64,000 nt of DNA from Cladocopium goreaui (GCA_947184155.2 CAMXCT020002008.1:36001-100000); one strand, 5' to 3'; positions 52,799 to 63,717 are shown, counted from the stretch's first letter. Notes: generated from the sequence alone by a model not told the origin. A program made the numbers and translations.

Positions 52799-54177
52799 GT
52801 GAGGCCTCAGCTAGGTTTGTTGCTTTACAAATCAACCATAGTTGCACCATGTTGCACCACCCATAATCCCAACACTTAGCCAAGTGTGTTCAGTCAGAGT
52901 CATGACTACAATCACATGATAGGTTCAAGATGCTCTCATGATGCCAAAGCAATGTCCTGTCGGAAGCCAGCGTACTTGCATCATTCCAAGAATCGCCAAA
53001 AGGTGAATAGGCCTGGTGGTCATGCCGCCATGCCTTGCTGATTCCTAGTCCCACAATAACTGGGTGATACTAACTAACAGTTCCTTTAAAATGGTGGTAA
53101 ACTATGGTAAACTAACATTTTGCTATGGAAAATCCATGAAAATCCCGGTGACAACCCCAGTCACGTTACGCACTTCGTTTCCGCCAATGGCTGATGCGGA
53201 GACAGGGCTCTCAGAACCGTTTTCAAAGGGAAAGTGACCGAGTTTCACCATGAAAATCATCATGAAAATCACCAGTAGTCCCCATAAATCCCATTAATCA
53301 CCATTTATAATCACCATTTATCACTATTAATCGCCATTTATAATCACTATGAAAACCACATGATGAATTGGTCATGGAACTTTGGGGTATCGAAGTTTGC
53401 GACGATCAACTTTTCGGAGCCATTTTTTATGGACCTCATCAGTCTCTCGAAGTCTGGTATGGTGATGGTCCCATGAAGGCGGTCAAAATGTGCCAAAACT
53501 TATCTTATGGATTTGATTGCTCATCATTTCCCCCAGACATGAAAATATCTGGTTGGTGGTGACTGGAACATGAATGGATTATGACTTTCCATATAAAAAC
53601 AATCATCCCAATTGACGGGTTGTCATATTTTTCAGAGGGGTTCAAACCACCAACCAGTATATATATAAAAATCATTATATATATACATACATTGGTCATA
53701 TGTGTTTGATACATATGGTCAGTAGTGGTTAATGGTGCCTAATCCCAATGGTTTGTGAATAGCACCTAACTAAAATTGAAGGGTTGTCTCTAGTTCTTGA
53801 CGAATCCTAGATTTTACACCAGATCTTGCACTGATGATTTCATTGCTAAGGACATCGATGTCCTTGCTGAAAGAGATAGGGTGCGGAAACCCTGGCAGGG
53901 ACGATCTGCTTGATCATCCCACGGTCCTCAGTTCAGTAGTTTAGGAACCTTACTTGGAAGTGCAGTTCCAGTTATAAGCGAATATAATATAATAATATAT
54001 AATATATATATAATGTATAATATATATAATGTATTATATATATATTATAAAGTTCTAGGGGTTGTATTTGTATCTCAACTTATAGGGTTGAATTTCCCAG
54101 GGTGATACCCATTAAAGCAACCTGTGGCCTGCAGTTTTAAGTACGCGCTTTGGGCTCTCTCTGAGACTTGGATCTGA
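52635..54177 (+). CDS. Six-exon 3' gene portion, best-supported chain; function unknown
   Basis: Exons 52635-52798, 52971-53002, 53161-53233, 53396-53551, 53823-53880 and 54135-54177 (TGA). All five junctions are phase-compatible (1/2, 0/0, 1/2, 1/2, 2/1). The 126-residue product is mixed alpha/beta in look; a central stretch DQLFGAIFYGPHQSLEVW faintly recalls the D-x-I-x-G-A ... W strand pair of eIF4E, but the eIF4E Trp signature upstream is missing, so no family is assigned. The fourth intron begins inside an F2 terminus. Exons at 51646 and 52165 probably belong upstream. Confidence 0.75.
52971..53002 (+). CDS. Micro-exon
   Basis: YLHHSKNRQK between tcggaagccag and gtgaat. Confidence 0.66.
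53161..53233 (+). CDS. Exon, basic
   Basis: After ccggtgacaaccccag; SRYALRFRQWLMRRQGSQNR then FQRE; donor gtgacc. Confidence 0.78.
53396..53551 (+). CDS. Exon whose donor is an F2 terminus
   Basis: 51 codons; LFGAIFYGPHQSLEVWYGDG, PMKAVKMCQNLSYGFDCSSF. The donor is CTG|GTTGGTGG, the first bases of the F2 copy at 53549. Confidence 0.82.
53549..53657. mobile_element. F2 copy supplying a splice donor
   Basis: First GT of the element is the donor of exon 53396-53551. Confidence 0.85.
53823..53880 (+). CDS. Exon, hydrophobic helix
   Basis: After tagattttacaccag; LALMISLLRTSMSLLKEI; donor gtgcgg. Confidence 0.7.
54135..54177 (+). CDS. Terminal exon
   Basis: After acctgtggcctgcag; FKYALWALSETWI then TGA. 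Confidence 0.72.
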
Positions 54178-54347
54178 TGACTTGAATGAGATAAAAGGGA
54201 TATCCTGTGCTTGATTGGAAACATCCATTTCCGAGTAAAACGGCTGTTTTTTTAAAATCATTCTTTATCCATCGATCTTGATTGTTTTTTCATATGTTTT
54301 AGATCAATATCTATTGATTGTTTTAATAACGCTCTATTGATTATCAC

Positions 54348-54495
54348 CATATCTATCATCCGTGACTGTCCATGATCATCCTGGGGATCATCACTTTCGA
54401 GGCGAGTGAAGATCGAGCTGAACTCTTGCTCTGAAGGTGGGGTTTTTAAAGAGGTCGAACAGTGCCCAAGCACTCTAGCACTCTTGGATACGCGC
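54348..54495 (-). CDS. Exon of a convergent gene
   Basis: Minus: acceptor cttgttcaatctaccag, donor gtgata, 49 codons; SLKTPPSEQEFSSIFTRLES then DDPQDDHGQSRMIDM, acidic. A plus alternative (54411-54499, SCSEGGVFKEVEQCPSTLAL, donor gtagat) exists. Confidence 0.5.
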
Positions 54496-55058
54496 CTGGT
54501 AGATTGAACAAGAAAAAGCAATGTTAATTTTTTGTTATGAACTGTGTTTTCTCATGTCCTAACCACTAGAAAAATTACAGGATACCATGATACCAGATTT
54601 TGTTTGAACCAATATATATATAATTACTTGATACATGATTGTTGGTAGCTTATGACATAGGGATCATGTATGGTTATATAATGTTATTTACAATAAATGT
54701 ATATATAACGACCTGTTAAAAGAGAAAGCGATATTTATATATATATATGTATAGAACCCACAAACTGTGACCCCTCATTAAATCAGCCACTGTGTTTTGA
54801 GTTTTCGCTCATCAAAATGGCGTTGCCTATTGATGATTTAAAACTAGTTCTTGTCATATATTGATTGTTTGTCGGAGAATAGCGGATACGATAAAACTTA
54901 ACAATTATCAGTATAGGTTTCAACATATATGTAGTGCTATTTGTCAACTTTATCATCAATAGTTGTCGTAAAACATGTTGAAACGATAGTCACCATTCAG
55001 TCGTTCTTCTTCTTATCATCGTTCTTCGAAACTTCATAATATCAATGTGTGTATCATA

Positions 55059-55171
55059 TACCCTCTGGTTATTTAACATAGCCATGGAAAATGGCCCATT
55101 TATAGATGGTTTACCGGTTTACCTATTAAAAATGGTGATTTTCCATGGCTATGTTAAATAACCAGAGGGTA
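55059..55171. mobile_element. F1 copy
   Basis: Perfect outer arms; a solo right end lies at 55329-55350. Confidence 0.88.
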
Positions 55172-55527
55172 GTTCTTATCAAGAGTTCCAATCCTCTTGA
55201 CCTGGTTTTTGTTTGGATTGCTAAGTGGATCTGAGGCATCTTAAGTGGTAATCCTCCAGCAACCTGACGACCCCGTGACTTGAAGGTTGGAAGAATAGTT
55301 TCCACAAAATATGGTTGTTTGAAGGGTCTATGTTAATTTACCAGAGGGTAATTGTTATTCATAAACTATTTTATTTGTGGTGCAAATTATGGGTATTAAC
55401 CCGTTATAAACTATATGGTTATCTCATAATACAACTGAGGTTTAATTGTTTTTGTATGAAACGGTTCCTGGGACGCACCAAATGAAGGAAGGATGGCAGT
55501 TCAATGCGTTGCGTTTTTTATTTAAAG

Positions 55528-55602
55528 GTGTGTCACAGCGAAAACGATACGAATCTGGCTCAAGTACCACTGTCAATCGAAACCCCATACGCCCTTTTTT
55601 GT
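55528..55602 (+). CDS. Exon
   Basis: Acceptor gcgttttttatttaaag, donor gtgttt; VCHSENDTNLAQVPLSIETP then YALFC. Confidence 0.72.
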
Positions 55603-55742
55603 GTGTTTAACGGTGATTTGACGCTTCAATTTATGGATTTAAGCCCTTTTTTTTTTACTGTTCAAATTGGGTTGTTCAATCATATGTCCCATTGGATAAT
55701 AAATTGTAGTTATATAACCCAGATATAATCATTAATTAATTA

Positions 55743-55844
55743 CTGGTTGATGGTTTGGAACATTTTTTATTTTCCATAATATATGGGATGTCATCCTTCC
55801 CATTGACTTTCATATTTTTCAAGATGGTTAAAACCACCAACCAG
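55743..55844. mobile_element. F2 copy
   Basis: Mixed F2/F2b core. Confidence 0.82.
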
Positions 55845-55939
55845 ATTATATATATATATATATCCCAGTAAGTTTATCAACTTGGGGTTTCTTTAAGGTT
55901 AAAAACAAGAAACCCATGGGAAATCGGCAAATCGTCCAG

Positions 55940-56001
55940 GTTCGAAGGCCGAAGTGCAGGCGCTGTCTGAAACACCGAAAATGTCGGGCCGGGCATCCAA
56001 C
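55940..56001 (+). CDS. Exon
   Basis: After atcggcaaatcgtccag; SKAEVQALSETPKMSGRASN, donor gttatc. Another frame reads CRRCLKHRKCRAGH, a C-x2-C-x5-C-x3-H spacing, but lacks a donor. Confidence 0.6.
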
Positions 56002-56387
56002 GTTATCCGAAAATCGGCTACAGGATGGGCCCCCCCCAGTTATGTCAGTTGGTTGAGAAAACCCTATCTAAACTATAGTTATAAGTACCATAAACCATAG
56101 TTATTGGAGTTAAAAACCAACAATATGTGAGTTGGTTGAGAAAACCCTATGAAAATATAGTGATTTGCGTATCATACACCAACTTGTTATTATAGTTATA
56201 AACCAATTTAGCATAATTTAGCTAACGAACTGGGGCCCCATCTTCTATAGTCCTATCGGAAACGGTTACCGCTTTCAATAGGGGAAAACTATGGAAAACT
56301 CGGATGATGTCATCTTCTGGATCTCGGTTTTCACACGGTAAATCTATGACAGGCAACAGGGCACAGGGGGGAAGTGAGTACTTTCAG

Positions 56388-56423
56388 CAGTTTCGAGCCA
56401 TTTTTTTTGCCAATTCATCACCC
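56388..56423 (+). CDS. Small exon
   Basis: Acceptor gtgagtactttcag, donor gtatct, phase 0/0; QFRAIFFANSSP. Confidence 0.46.
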
Positions 56424-56461
56424 GTATCTGGGGTGTTTTTTTGCACTCCTGTCGATGTAAG

Positions 56462-56508
56462 GCATCTGTTTTCAAGTCATCGAATGCAAAAGAACAAAGT
56501 TTTTATAG
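56462..56508 (+). CDS. Small exon after a possible 38-base intron
   Basis: ASVFKSSNAKEQSFY; donor gtgcac. The unspliced frame from the previous exon also stays open to 56543, so the intron is unproven. Confidence 0.42.
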
Positions 56509-56592
56509 GTGCACTTGGGATTTCAATCAACTTTGTTAATTAGGATGTATCCGTGATCAGTTGGGATTTCAGCCTAGTTTCGCATCACCAGA

Positions 56593-56697
56593 TACCCTCT
56601 GGTAATTTAACATAGCTATTGAAAATGACCATTTTATAGTGGATTTTCCCATTAAAAATGGTGATTTTCCATTGCTATGTTAGTTTACCAGAGGGTA
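56593..56697. mobile_element. F1 copy
   Basis: Near-perfect; a partial copy follows at 56825-56906. Confidence 0.88.
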
Positions 56698-56743
56698 TCA
56701 TGGTTTCACCATGAAACACTGGGACGTTTGGCCTGGCTGCCAG

Positions 56744-56782
56744 GCCAAGTTGGACCTGCTCCTAGCTGAGCACGCTTCCAAG
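56744..56782 (+). CDS. Exon with textbook donor
   Basis: Acceptor tttggcctggctgccag, donor AAG|gtgagc; AKLDLLLAEHASK, phase 0/0. Confidence 0.82.
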
Positions 56783-56996
56783 GTGAGCTAGCTGAGCTGC
56801 AGAGCTGGTCCACAGTGGTATGGAGGTTCTGAAAATGGCCATTTATAGTGGATTTACCCATGAAAAATAGGGATTTTCCATAGCTATGTTAGTTTACCAG
56901 GATGGTATTTTTAAAAATCACACAGTACATGATGTCACCGAAAATTTTACACGCCACAAGGGCTTGTTTTTGCTGTCCTTTTCACATGTTTTTAAG

Positions 56997-57120
56997 GGAT
57001 GATGATTCTGCAGCATCACAACGTGGGAGGCTTTGCACCACGAAACTTCGTCACCCGTTCAACGATGGGAATATACACCGTTTCGCTGCTGATACCCACA
57101 CCACCACTAGAACAATATGA
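56997..57120 (+). CDS. Possible terminal exon
   Basis: Acceptor cttttcacatgtttttaag; DDDSAASQRGRLCTTKLRHP then stop after 40 codons. Confidence 0.46.
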
Positions 57121-57283
57121 TTTATATGAATATATATATATATACAGTATATATATATATATATTATATTACAATATTATATAATTACAATATTATATAC
57201 ATACATATATATATATATAGATTCATAATTTATGCATATATGTACTAATATATATATATACGTCGTACTTCCCACAACGATAG

Positions 57284-57403
57284 AAGACTAACATATCATA
57301 TTATTGTGGATTTGGATTTGACGTTGTTTCCGCATCGAAAAAAACTGAGGCAGAAATGTCAGCCGATGCCAGTCACCTGGCAGATTTGAGCGATTGCTGC
57401 TAG
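57284..57403 (+). CDS. Terminal exon
   Basis: Acceptor ttcccacaacgatag, phase 0 (fits 56782); FGFDVVSASKKTEAEMSADA then SHLADLSDCC and TAG. Confidence 0.7.
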   Translation, partial: KTNISYYCGFGFDVVSASKKTEAEMSADASHLADLSDCC

Positions 57404-57688
57404 TGGAACCATCATTTTTGTGGCTGATATCTCACCAGAGTCGCCGGGGTTAATGAATGTTAATTACATCCCAACTTATGGAGGTTAGAATCCCATAGTT
57501 ATAGCCCTTAAATTTATTTCCCAACTGCAGCCCCAAGTGAAGGTCCGAATGTGACAAGTACCTAGGTGTGTTATAAAAAATGGGGATATTCGCCGGGCTA
57601 TATCCCCGATATCGCGATGGATTTAGGGGTACCCTGAGTTTCAGGCAAAGCCACATCTCTCTTTACATGTGTCCTCGAAATGTCAATG

Positions 57689-57792
57689 TACCCTCTGGTA
57701 AACTAACGTAACTATGGAAAATCACCATTTGTAATGGGAAAATCCACTATAAATGGCCATTTTCAATAGCTATGTTAGTTTACCAGAGGGTA
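57689..57792. mobile_element. F1 copy
   Basis: Near-perfect. Confidence 0.9.
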
Positions 57793-57905
57793 ATTACCTT
57801 TCCTTGTACATGTCTATGGTTGATTTGGTGCCATACTATGTTTGCGCATGCGGATACCTTTGTTGCCCAACCTCTGCAATTCCATTGGTCCATGATTTCC
57901 CCTAG

Positions 57906-58133
57906 GAGGTGTTGAAGAGTCTCTCTGTCATTTTCCATGGAAGGGTGTGGAAGGGTGAATTCCGGCCAAATTTCAAGTGTGCTGCTCATATACACCAAGT
58001 AGTTGTACAGCAGATGTTGAATACAGGAGAGGCTCCGAAACGAATTGGTTTTTCTTCTAACGTAGCCCTTGAAAAAAGTGATTTCGGTCTATATTGTTTT
58101 TTTGTTGTGAAATGCAACTTGTGTTGTTCCTGA
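57906..58133 (+). CDS. Exon, 75 codons to stop
   Basis: Acceptor tccatgatttcccctag|GAG; EVLKSLSVIFHGRVWKGEFR, VVVQQMLNTGEAPKRIGFSS; ends TGA, with a gtagcc donor at 58062 as alternative. Confidence 0.8.
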   Translation, partial: EVLKSLSVIFHGRVWKGEFRPNFKCAAHIHQVVVQQMLNTGEAPKRIGFSSNVALEKSDFGLYCFFVVKCNLCCS

Positions 58134-58358
58134 ACCTCTTGTTGCGTTTGATCTTTGGCTTTATTAGTCAGATCATGTCAAATCACTATTTGCGTCTGAT
58201 TTGAACTCAACCTGTTGTCATGTCAAATACCACGAAGATAATATATTGACTTTCTATGATTCTCTATGACTATCTATGGTGATATTTCTATGATAATATA
58301 TTGTATATATATATATGACCAACAAGTACCCACCTTGATTTGTATGTCAAAGACCCAG

Positions 58359-58391
58359 CGTCGCCTTCAATGTGGGTTCCCGACTATTGAG
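58359..58391 (+). CDS. Micro-exon
   Basis: RRLQCGFPTIE between tatgtcaaagacccag and GAG|gtgagc, phase 0/0. Confidence 0.64.
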
Positions 58392-58455
58392 GTGAGCCAG
58401 CGAAGGGGCCAGAGTGGCTTGGCGCAGATTTACCTTTTTTTTTGCGGCCATCAAA

Positions 58456-58569
58456 TGGATGGTTGCGAAATCCTGCATCACCAAAAGGATGGTTGAAATC
58501 CTATAAATAATGGGATGTTAACCACCGTTTTCAACCACCGTTCGGATTTCGCTGGCCCATCCACCGTAT
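58456..58569. mobile_element. F5 copy, degenerate
   Basis: gatggttgcgaaatcctgcatcacc ... ggatttcgctggcccatccaccgt. A related fragment lies at about 11480-11545. Confidence 0.62.
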
Positions 58570-58609
58570 GAAAAATGGTCTTTTTGCAAAAATGGAGAGC
58601 CATACCTGG

Positions 58610-58714
58610 TACCCTCTGGTAAACTAACATAGCTATTGAAAATGGCCCATTTATAGTTGATTTACCTATTAAAGATAGTGATTTTCCATAGCTATGTTAG
58701 TTTACCAGAGGGTA
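58610..58714. mobile_element. F1 copy
   Basis: Near-perfect; a distant relative with gagtgyac ends lies at 58800-58982. Confidence 0.9.
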
Positions 58715-59129
58715 ATTTTAAGTCCAAATCGAAATCGGGATTTGGATTTCCCCGAGCCAATGGACCATCCATAGCATCGTTCTCTTGAATTGCCCGAGTG
58801 TACATAACTTGGCAATAGAAAATGTTCTATAATCCCAGTTATAACTGGAAAATGTTCTATAGTTTTATAACTGGAAAATCCATGAAAATCCTATTTATAG
58901 AATTCTATAGATGATTTTCCCAGTTATAAAACTCCATTTTTTTGGGGGGGATTTTCCAGCCACGTTTGATTACCAGAGTGCAACCATAAATGCCATGGAA
59001 TAATCATCCGAAAAAAAAAACAACACACATTACAGTATGTTTGGGTGCCCCCCAGTTATGTTTGTTGGTTTATAAAGTAGGGCTATTTATTTTAGTTTGT
59101 TTTTTGATAAGGTTTAGGTTTATTTTGGG

Positions 59130-59400
59130 ATTCCTGCTTTTTTGCTGATCCTGCTTCTTTGCTTTTCTGCTTCTCCGTTTTTTTGTTTTTCTGCTTCTTT
59201 GCTCTGCTCTTCTGCTTTTTTGCTTTTTCTGCTTCTCTGCTTTTCTGTCTTTTTTGCTTCTGTGGCTTTCTACTTCTCCTTTTTTTGCTGCTCTACTTCT
59301 TCCTGCTCCTTTGCTTCTTTGCTTCCTTTCTTTATTGTCTCTTTATATACTGTCTCTTTGCTGTTCTTTCTCGTTTGCTTTATTCTCTCCGTTTGTATCC
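59130..59400. repeat. Pyrimidine-rich low complexity
   Basis: (tctgcttttttgct)n-like; open frames here are only Phe/Cys/Ser/Leu strings. Confidence 0.8.
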
Positions 59401-59720
59401 TTAATGAAACCCTAGAGAAACCCTAGATGAAACCCAAAGACACCCTAAGAGGAAACCCCAAATGAAACCCCAAATGAAACCCTAAATGAAACTCTAAAGA
59501 TAAATTGCACCATAAAGAACCCCTACATGAAAACCTAAAGCCACCTTAAATGAAATCCTAAAGAACCCTTAAATGACACCCTAAAAGAAACCCTAAATGA
59601 CACCAAATAAAACACTAAATGAAACCCTAAAGAAACCCTAAAGACATGCTAAATGAAACCCTAAACGAAACCCTAAAGAAACCCCAAAGATACCCAAAAT
59701 GACGCCCTAAAGAAACCCAC
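59400..59720. repeat. Degenerate CCCTAAA-containing array
   Basis: About 25 copies of a 10-13 bp unit such as aaccctaaatga/aaccctaaaga. The invariant part CCCTAAA equals the complement of the TTTAGGG telomere repeat of plants and many algae. Confidence 0.75.
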
Positions 59721-59945
59721 ATGAACGTTTGAGTACCAACATGTAGCAAATACTCTCACCATACAAAATGAGAGGTCACGCACATTTGAAGTACCAACTT
59801 GTAGCAAATACCATACAAAATGAGAGGTTGAGGTGCCCCAAAAATAGCAAATTCCGTGCAAAACGGAAGGTGAACATGTTGTAGCAATACCATGCAAAAT
59901 GACAGGTTCTAGTTCCAAACTGTTGCAAATACAAGGCAAATGGTA
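59720..59945. repeat. About 60-bp degenerate tandem repeat
   Basis: gtaccaacttgtagcaaata ... catacaaaatgagaggt, four units. Confidence 0.72.
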
Positions 59946-60248
59946 CCAGGAAAGAAATCCAAAAGAAAACCCAAACCTTAGATAAATCCTAGTATATAAT
60001 TAATCATTAATCACTGTACTATAGTTATATAAACGTATCATAAACCATTGCGAAATCATAAACCATTGCGAAATTGGAGTTACCAACTTTGCTATCATAA
60101 ATCCAATGAAATCCCTATATACTATATCAGTGTTGGTTAGTTCACCATTTTCCCAATTGTTTTTGGAGTTATCAACCACTGAAATCCATCATGTTTCAAT
60201 GAAAATTGCATATGAAATCCACAGGTTCACCATCACAACTTGGCTCAG

Positions 60249-60274
60249 GCGCCGAGCGAAGTCCAAGTCGGACG
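60249..60274 (+). CDS. Possible micro-exon
   Basis: GC-rich 26 bases between caacttggctcag and gtgact; RRAKSKSD in one frame. Confidence 0.33.
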
Positions 60275-60884
60275 GTGACTTGGCAGGACTTGGCTGAATG
60301 GGAACTCTGGAAATCTGATATATATATAATTATATGTATATATACATATATATATAATATAAGATACATGATATATTATATATAGGTTTATATATATATG
60401 TATATATATATATGTTTGTATGTGTATACAGTATGTATATATATATATATGGGTGTCTGAAAATGGTGTATACCCCAAAAAACGAACATTTATTGGTGTA
60501 AACAATGATACATCATGGGATTTTGGTGTACCATATTTTCAGACAACCCCAATATAAGTATATATATAACCATAAGTATTTAGATATCTGGAAATCTGAG
60601 CTATATAACTATCACCACAACATATTATATATGCATACTGTAATGGCTATGAAATATTCATACAAGAATCAGTCATATTATATGGTTATGTAATATTCTG
60701 AACCAAATATAAGATATATACTATATTACATGAATTATACCAGCTGGTTATATATATGATATCAGTGAATTATACCACATCATTGAGTGCTACCGTGCTA
60801 TCATGTACTATCCCATTTGACTGGTATTCAATACTATTCATGGATGATACGAGCCGATTTTTTCCCCATCTAGCACCACCCCAG

Positions 60885-60938
60885 AAGCCAGGGCTTCAAA
60901 AAGCGCTAATATTTGGGACCGTTAAGTCGGGATGTTGA
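60885..60938 (+). CDS. Possible terminal exon
   Basis: Acceptor ccatctagcaccaccccag; KPGLQKALIFGTVKSGC then TGA. Confidence 0.52.
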   Translation, partial: KPGLQKALIFGTVKSGC

Positions 60939-61160
60939 AAAAACTAAGTGGATAGGATTGCCGAAAATGAGGGGGAAGTACCGATTTACATCTGGTCGCT
61001 TTGGGGTTAAACATGGACCCGGTCAAAAGGATGAATAAATAAGGTAAGCCACATCAACTTGGGAATCATTTGTGGTTGGGAATTACATGCTTATTTGGTG
61101 GTGAACTTTAAGTTAATGTTTCCCTTTCTGGTTTGTCTGTTGCAATTTGTCCGGACCGAG

Positions 61161-61232
61161 GGGGGAGGGTGCGGACCCACTTGCGGACCCCCAACAAGCG
61201 ACAATTTGGGTGACTCTGAGGGAGGACATGTC
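61161..61232 (+). CDS. Exon, Gly/Cys/Pro-rich
   Basis: GGGCGPTCGPPTSDNLGDSE then GGHV, phase 0/0; donor gtgtct. Confidence 0.62.
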
Positions 61233-61508
61233 GTGTCTTTTTTTTGGGTCCTCATGGAAAATGTGTTTGGCAGATGATTTTCAGAGATATAGCCAGCCAT
61301 GGTAGATTTTCGTAGGTCATGGTAGGTCTATGTCTACAAGTCAACTTCATGGATCTTCATGGTAGGTTTGATGAATCCGTTGTGACTACCTCACTGCGAT
61401 CCTCAGATTCGTAGGTACAACAAAAATGGATCTTTCCAATGGGGGTACCCCAAAAATCGTCTATTTTGATGTACCATTCAAGGTATTTGGGGCTCATTTC
61501 AAAGTAAG

Positions 61509-61544
61509 TGGTTCCCACATACTCCCGCAAAGTTGGCAGGAAAG
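61509..61544 (+). CDS. Possible small exon
   Basis: WFPHTPAKLAGK, donor gtgttc, phase fits 61232. A minus reading with a CxxC pair exists. Confidence 0.4.
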
Positions 61545-61614
61545 GTGTTCCGGCTGGGCTGATGATTTATATCATATGATACAACCATAATCAATGAATC
61601 TTGATGATACATTA

Positions 61615-61729
61615 CTGGTTGGTGGTGACTGGAACATTTGGATTATTTTTCCATTCACTTGGGAATTTCATTATCCCAGCTGACGTTCACTCCATGATTT
61701 TTCAGAGGGGTAGGTCAACCACCAACCAG
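61615..61729. mobile_element. F2 copy
   Basis: Full length, flanked by ta. Confidence 0.85.
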
Positions 61730-61863
61730 TAATGAATATATATATATATACACATGTTACATATATATATATATAATATAATATACAGATAACATAATAC
61801 ATAATCAATCCTAATTATATATCATATAAACCATATGATTCGAGGAGTTTCCATGCCATCCAG

Positions 61864-61921
61864 CGAGAAAAAAGCGCCCAAGTTATTTGGAGACTTGGAT
61901 GATTCTCCAAGGAATTGCTGA
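61864..61921 (+). CDS. Possible terminal exon
   Basis: After tttccatgccatccag; EKKAPKLFGDLDDSPRNC then TGA. Confidence 0.55.
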
Positions 61922-61980
61922 TTGCAGTTCCAGTTTATGAAAGTGGATAGTGTTCAACAGCAAAAAATTCTAATTCTAAC

Positions 61981-62094
61981 TAGCCTCTGGTAATTTGCTA
62001 CATAGCTATTGAAGCCATGGCCATAGAAATAGTGAGTTTTCCCATTAAGAATGGTGATTTTCCATCGTTTTTTGTATGTTTACCAGGCCGGGTA
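61981..62094. mobile_element. F1 copy
   Basis: Right end variant accaggccgggta. Confidence 0.78.
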
Positions 62095-62415
62095 TATTCT
62101 AACTATAGGGACCATCCACGGCCGTCCCAAGTCATGGCAGTCATGGCAGATCATGGCAGATCATCCCGACAAGTCCCAGCAACCCATCCCCATATGCGAA
62201 CCATGGTGCTGGAATATTTACCAACATAACTGCCCGAAGAAAATCACCCAAAGGCCCAAATGTAGGTAAATATACCAAATGTAGGTAAATAATCTGGTAA
62301 ATATACCAAATTTCACCATTAAATCACCATTAAATCACCATAATTCACCTAGAAATCCAGGTTTTTATCACCCAAATATACGGACTAAGCACCAGTAAGT
62401 CAAGTCACTGGACAG

Positions 62416-62570
62416 GAGAGCCGAAAGCGCCAAAAGCGGTGAAAGGACTCGGACCTGAGCAGCTCGGCGGACTCGATCTCGCGAAAGCCGGGGGCCAGTG
62501 GATCCCGACATCAGCTGCTTGGAAAATCCGGAAAATCCCCATGGAAAATCTGGAAAAAATCATTGGACAT
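62416..62570 (+). CDS. Exon, Lys/Pro/Gly-rich
   Basis: After caagtcactggacag; EPKAPKAVKGLGPEQLGGLD then LAKAGGQWIPTSAAWKIRKI. The 3' end is unclear because open repeat-like sequence follows. Confidence 0.75.
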
Positions 62571-62718
62571 CTCCAAAATGGATGGGTTTATGATGGAAAA
62601 TTTCCATTTATAGATCATTGATTTAATCCAATGATTGGTTTATGATGGACAATCCCTAAATCTTGATGGAATCAGCCGCAATTTTTGCTATGTGGCTGCG
62701 GTGGAAAAAACAACGATC

Positions 62719-62844
62719 TAGCCGGCCTGGTAAACGTTTACGTAACGATGGAAAGATCCACCATTTTATAGCTGGGTAAATTGGGTAATTCCACTATTTC
62801 TATGGGTCATTTTCAATAGCTATGTGAAAAATTACCGGAGGGTA
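62719..62844. mobile_element. F1 copy
   Basis: tagccggcctggtaaacg ... attaccggagggta. Confidence 0.75.
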
Positions 62845-63102
62845 CCACATGATTAATTTTCATAGTATAGCCATGACGGACATATATTCGCATTTACGAG
62901 AGGTTTTTACTTGCTACACTAAAAATTCAACATAATTCAATTAATTCAATTGTGGATTTTGAGGCTTCTTGACACGGAATTCTTCATGGATAAATCTCCC
63001 GATTTATGGCAACAAGGTACCCATTCTTTATGGTTGACCCTGAATTGTTGATTTCAAATCCCGTGAAATATCCCGTTATATCATTTATATCCATCTGAGT
63101 CG

Positions 63103-63165
63103 TTCAACCAACCAACCAACCGACCGACCAACCAACCAACCAACCAACCAACCAACCAACCAGTA
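63103..63165. repeat. (CCAA)n tetranucleotide tract
   Basis: ccaaccaaccgaccgaccaacc. Confidence 0.88.
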
Positions 63166-63238
63166 AATAATAAGTTCAGAATTCTGATCAGTAATTCAGC
63201 CAGATATCAATTCTACTCAATTCTCCATTGTACTTCCC

Positions 63239-63343
63239 TATGGATCCAGTCGTACCTTCTGAAAGGGTGGACTGGGGTATGATTTACTATCATTTGGAGG
63301 GTTAGCCGTACCTTCTCAGACAGTGTTTGGATCCATAGGGAAA
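63239..63343 (+). mobile_element. F8 interspersed repeat
   Basis: See 26277-26378; ends ggatccatag, an inverted echo of its start. Confidence 0.68.
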
Positions 63344-63567
63344 GTAGCTAATGTTGGGTAATTGTTGGGTGTTGGTTGGACCATAGAATCTATAACTAGA
63401 GTGACTGTTGGCTTTATGGTGATTATTCTCCATAGTTATACTTATATCAGATATAATTATATGGATATGATGTATATATTATATACCATATTATATACTC
63501 CATGGAGGTATTCCATATTACATACCCAGATCCATGGAAGTTTACCGATTTATGCTCGCTCTCCCAG

Positions 63568-63717
63568 GCGATTAGCGCGAGCGCCGGTGCCAAAGATCCC
63601 GAAGATCCCGATCCCGACATCGCACCCGTCGCCAAAGGGCCGCTGGGCAAACCCTTGGGTTCCACGATGTTCCACAGATTTCGTCCGAAACATCGGGAGT
63701 TGATGGGATATTCATAG
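63568..63717 (+). CDS. Exon, Asp/Pro-rich, probably terminal
   Basis: Acceptor tatgctcgctctcccag; AISASAGAKDPEDPDPDIAP, VAKGPLGKPLGSTMFHRFRP, ends TAG; a GT donor at 63659 is an alternative end. Confidence 0.82.
   Translation, partial: AISASAGAKDPEDPDPDIAPVAKGPLGKPLGSTMFHRFRPKHRELMGYS

Larger units (their letters stand above)
54180..55525. other. Mostly non-coding
   Basis: Contains one exon candidate (54348-54495), TA tracts, an F1 copy and a solo F1 end. Confidence 0.5.
58720..60240. other. No gene seen
   Basis: Low-complexity and tandem arrays dominate. Confidence 0.55.

Noticed and set aside
53396..53551. eIF4E-like protein
   Set aside because: One strand pair resembles eIF4E, but the conserved Trp/cap-binding blocks are absent from neighbouring exons.
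59142..59426. 94-codon Cys/Phe/Ser-rich frame
   Set aside because: Translation of a pyrimidine-rich low-complexity tract.
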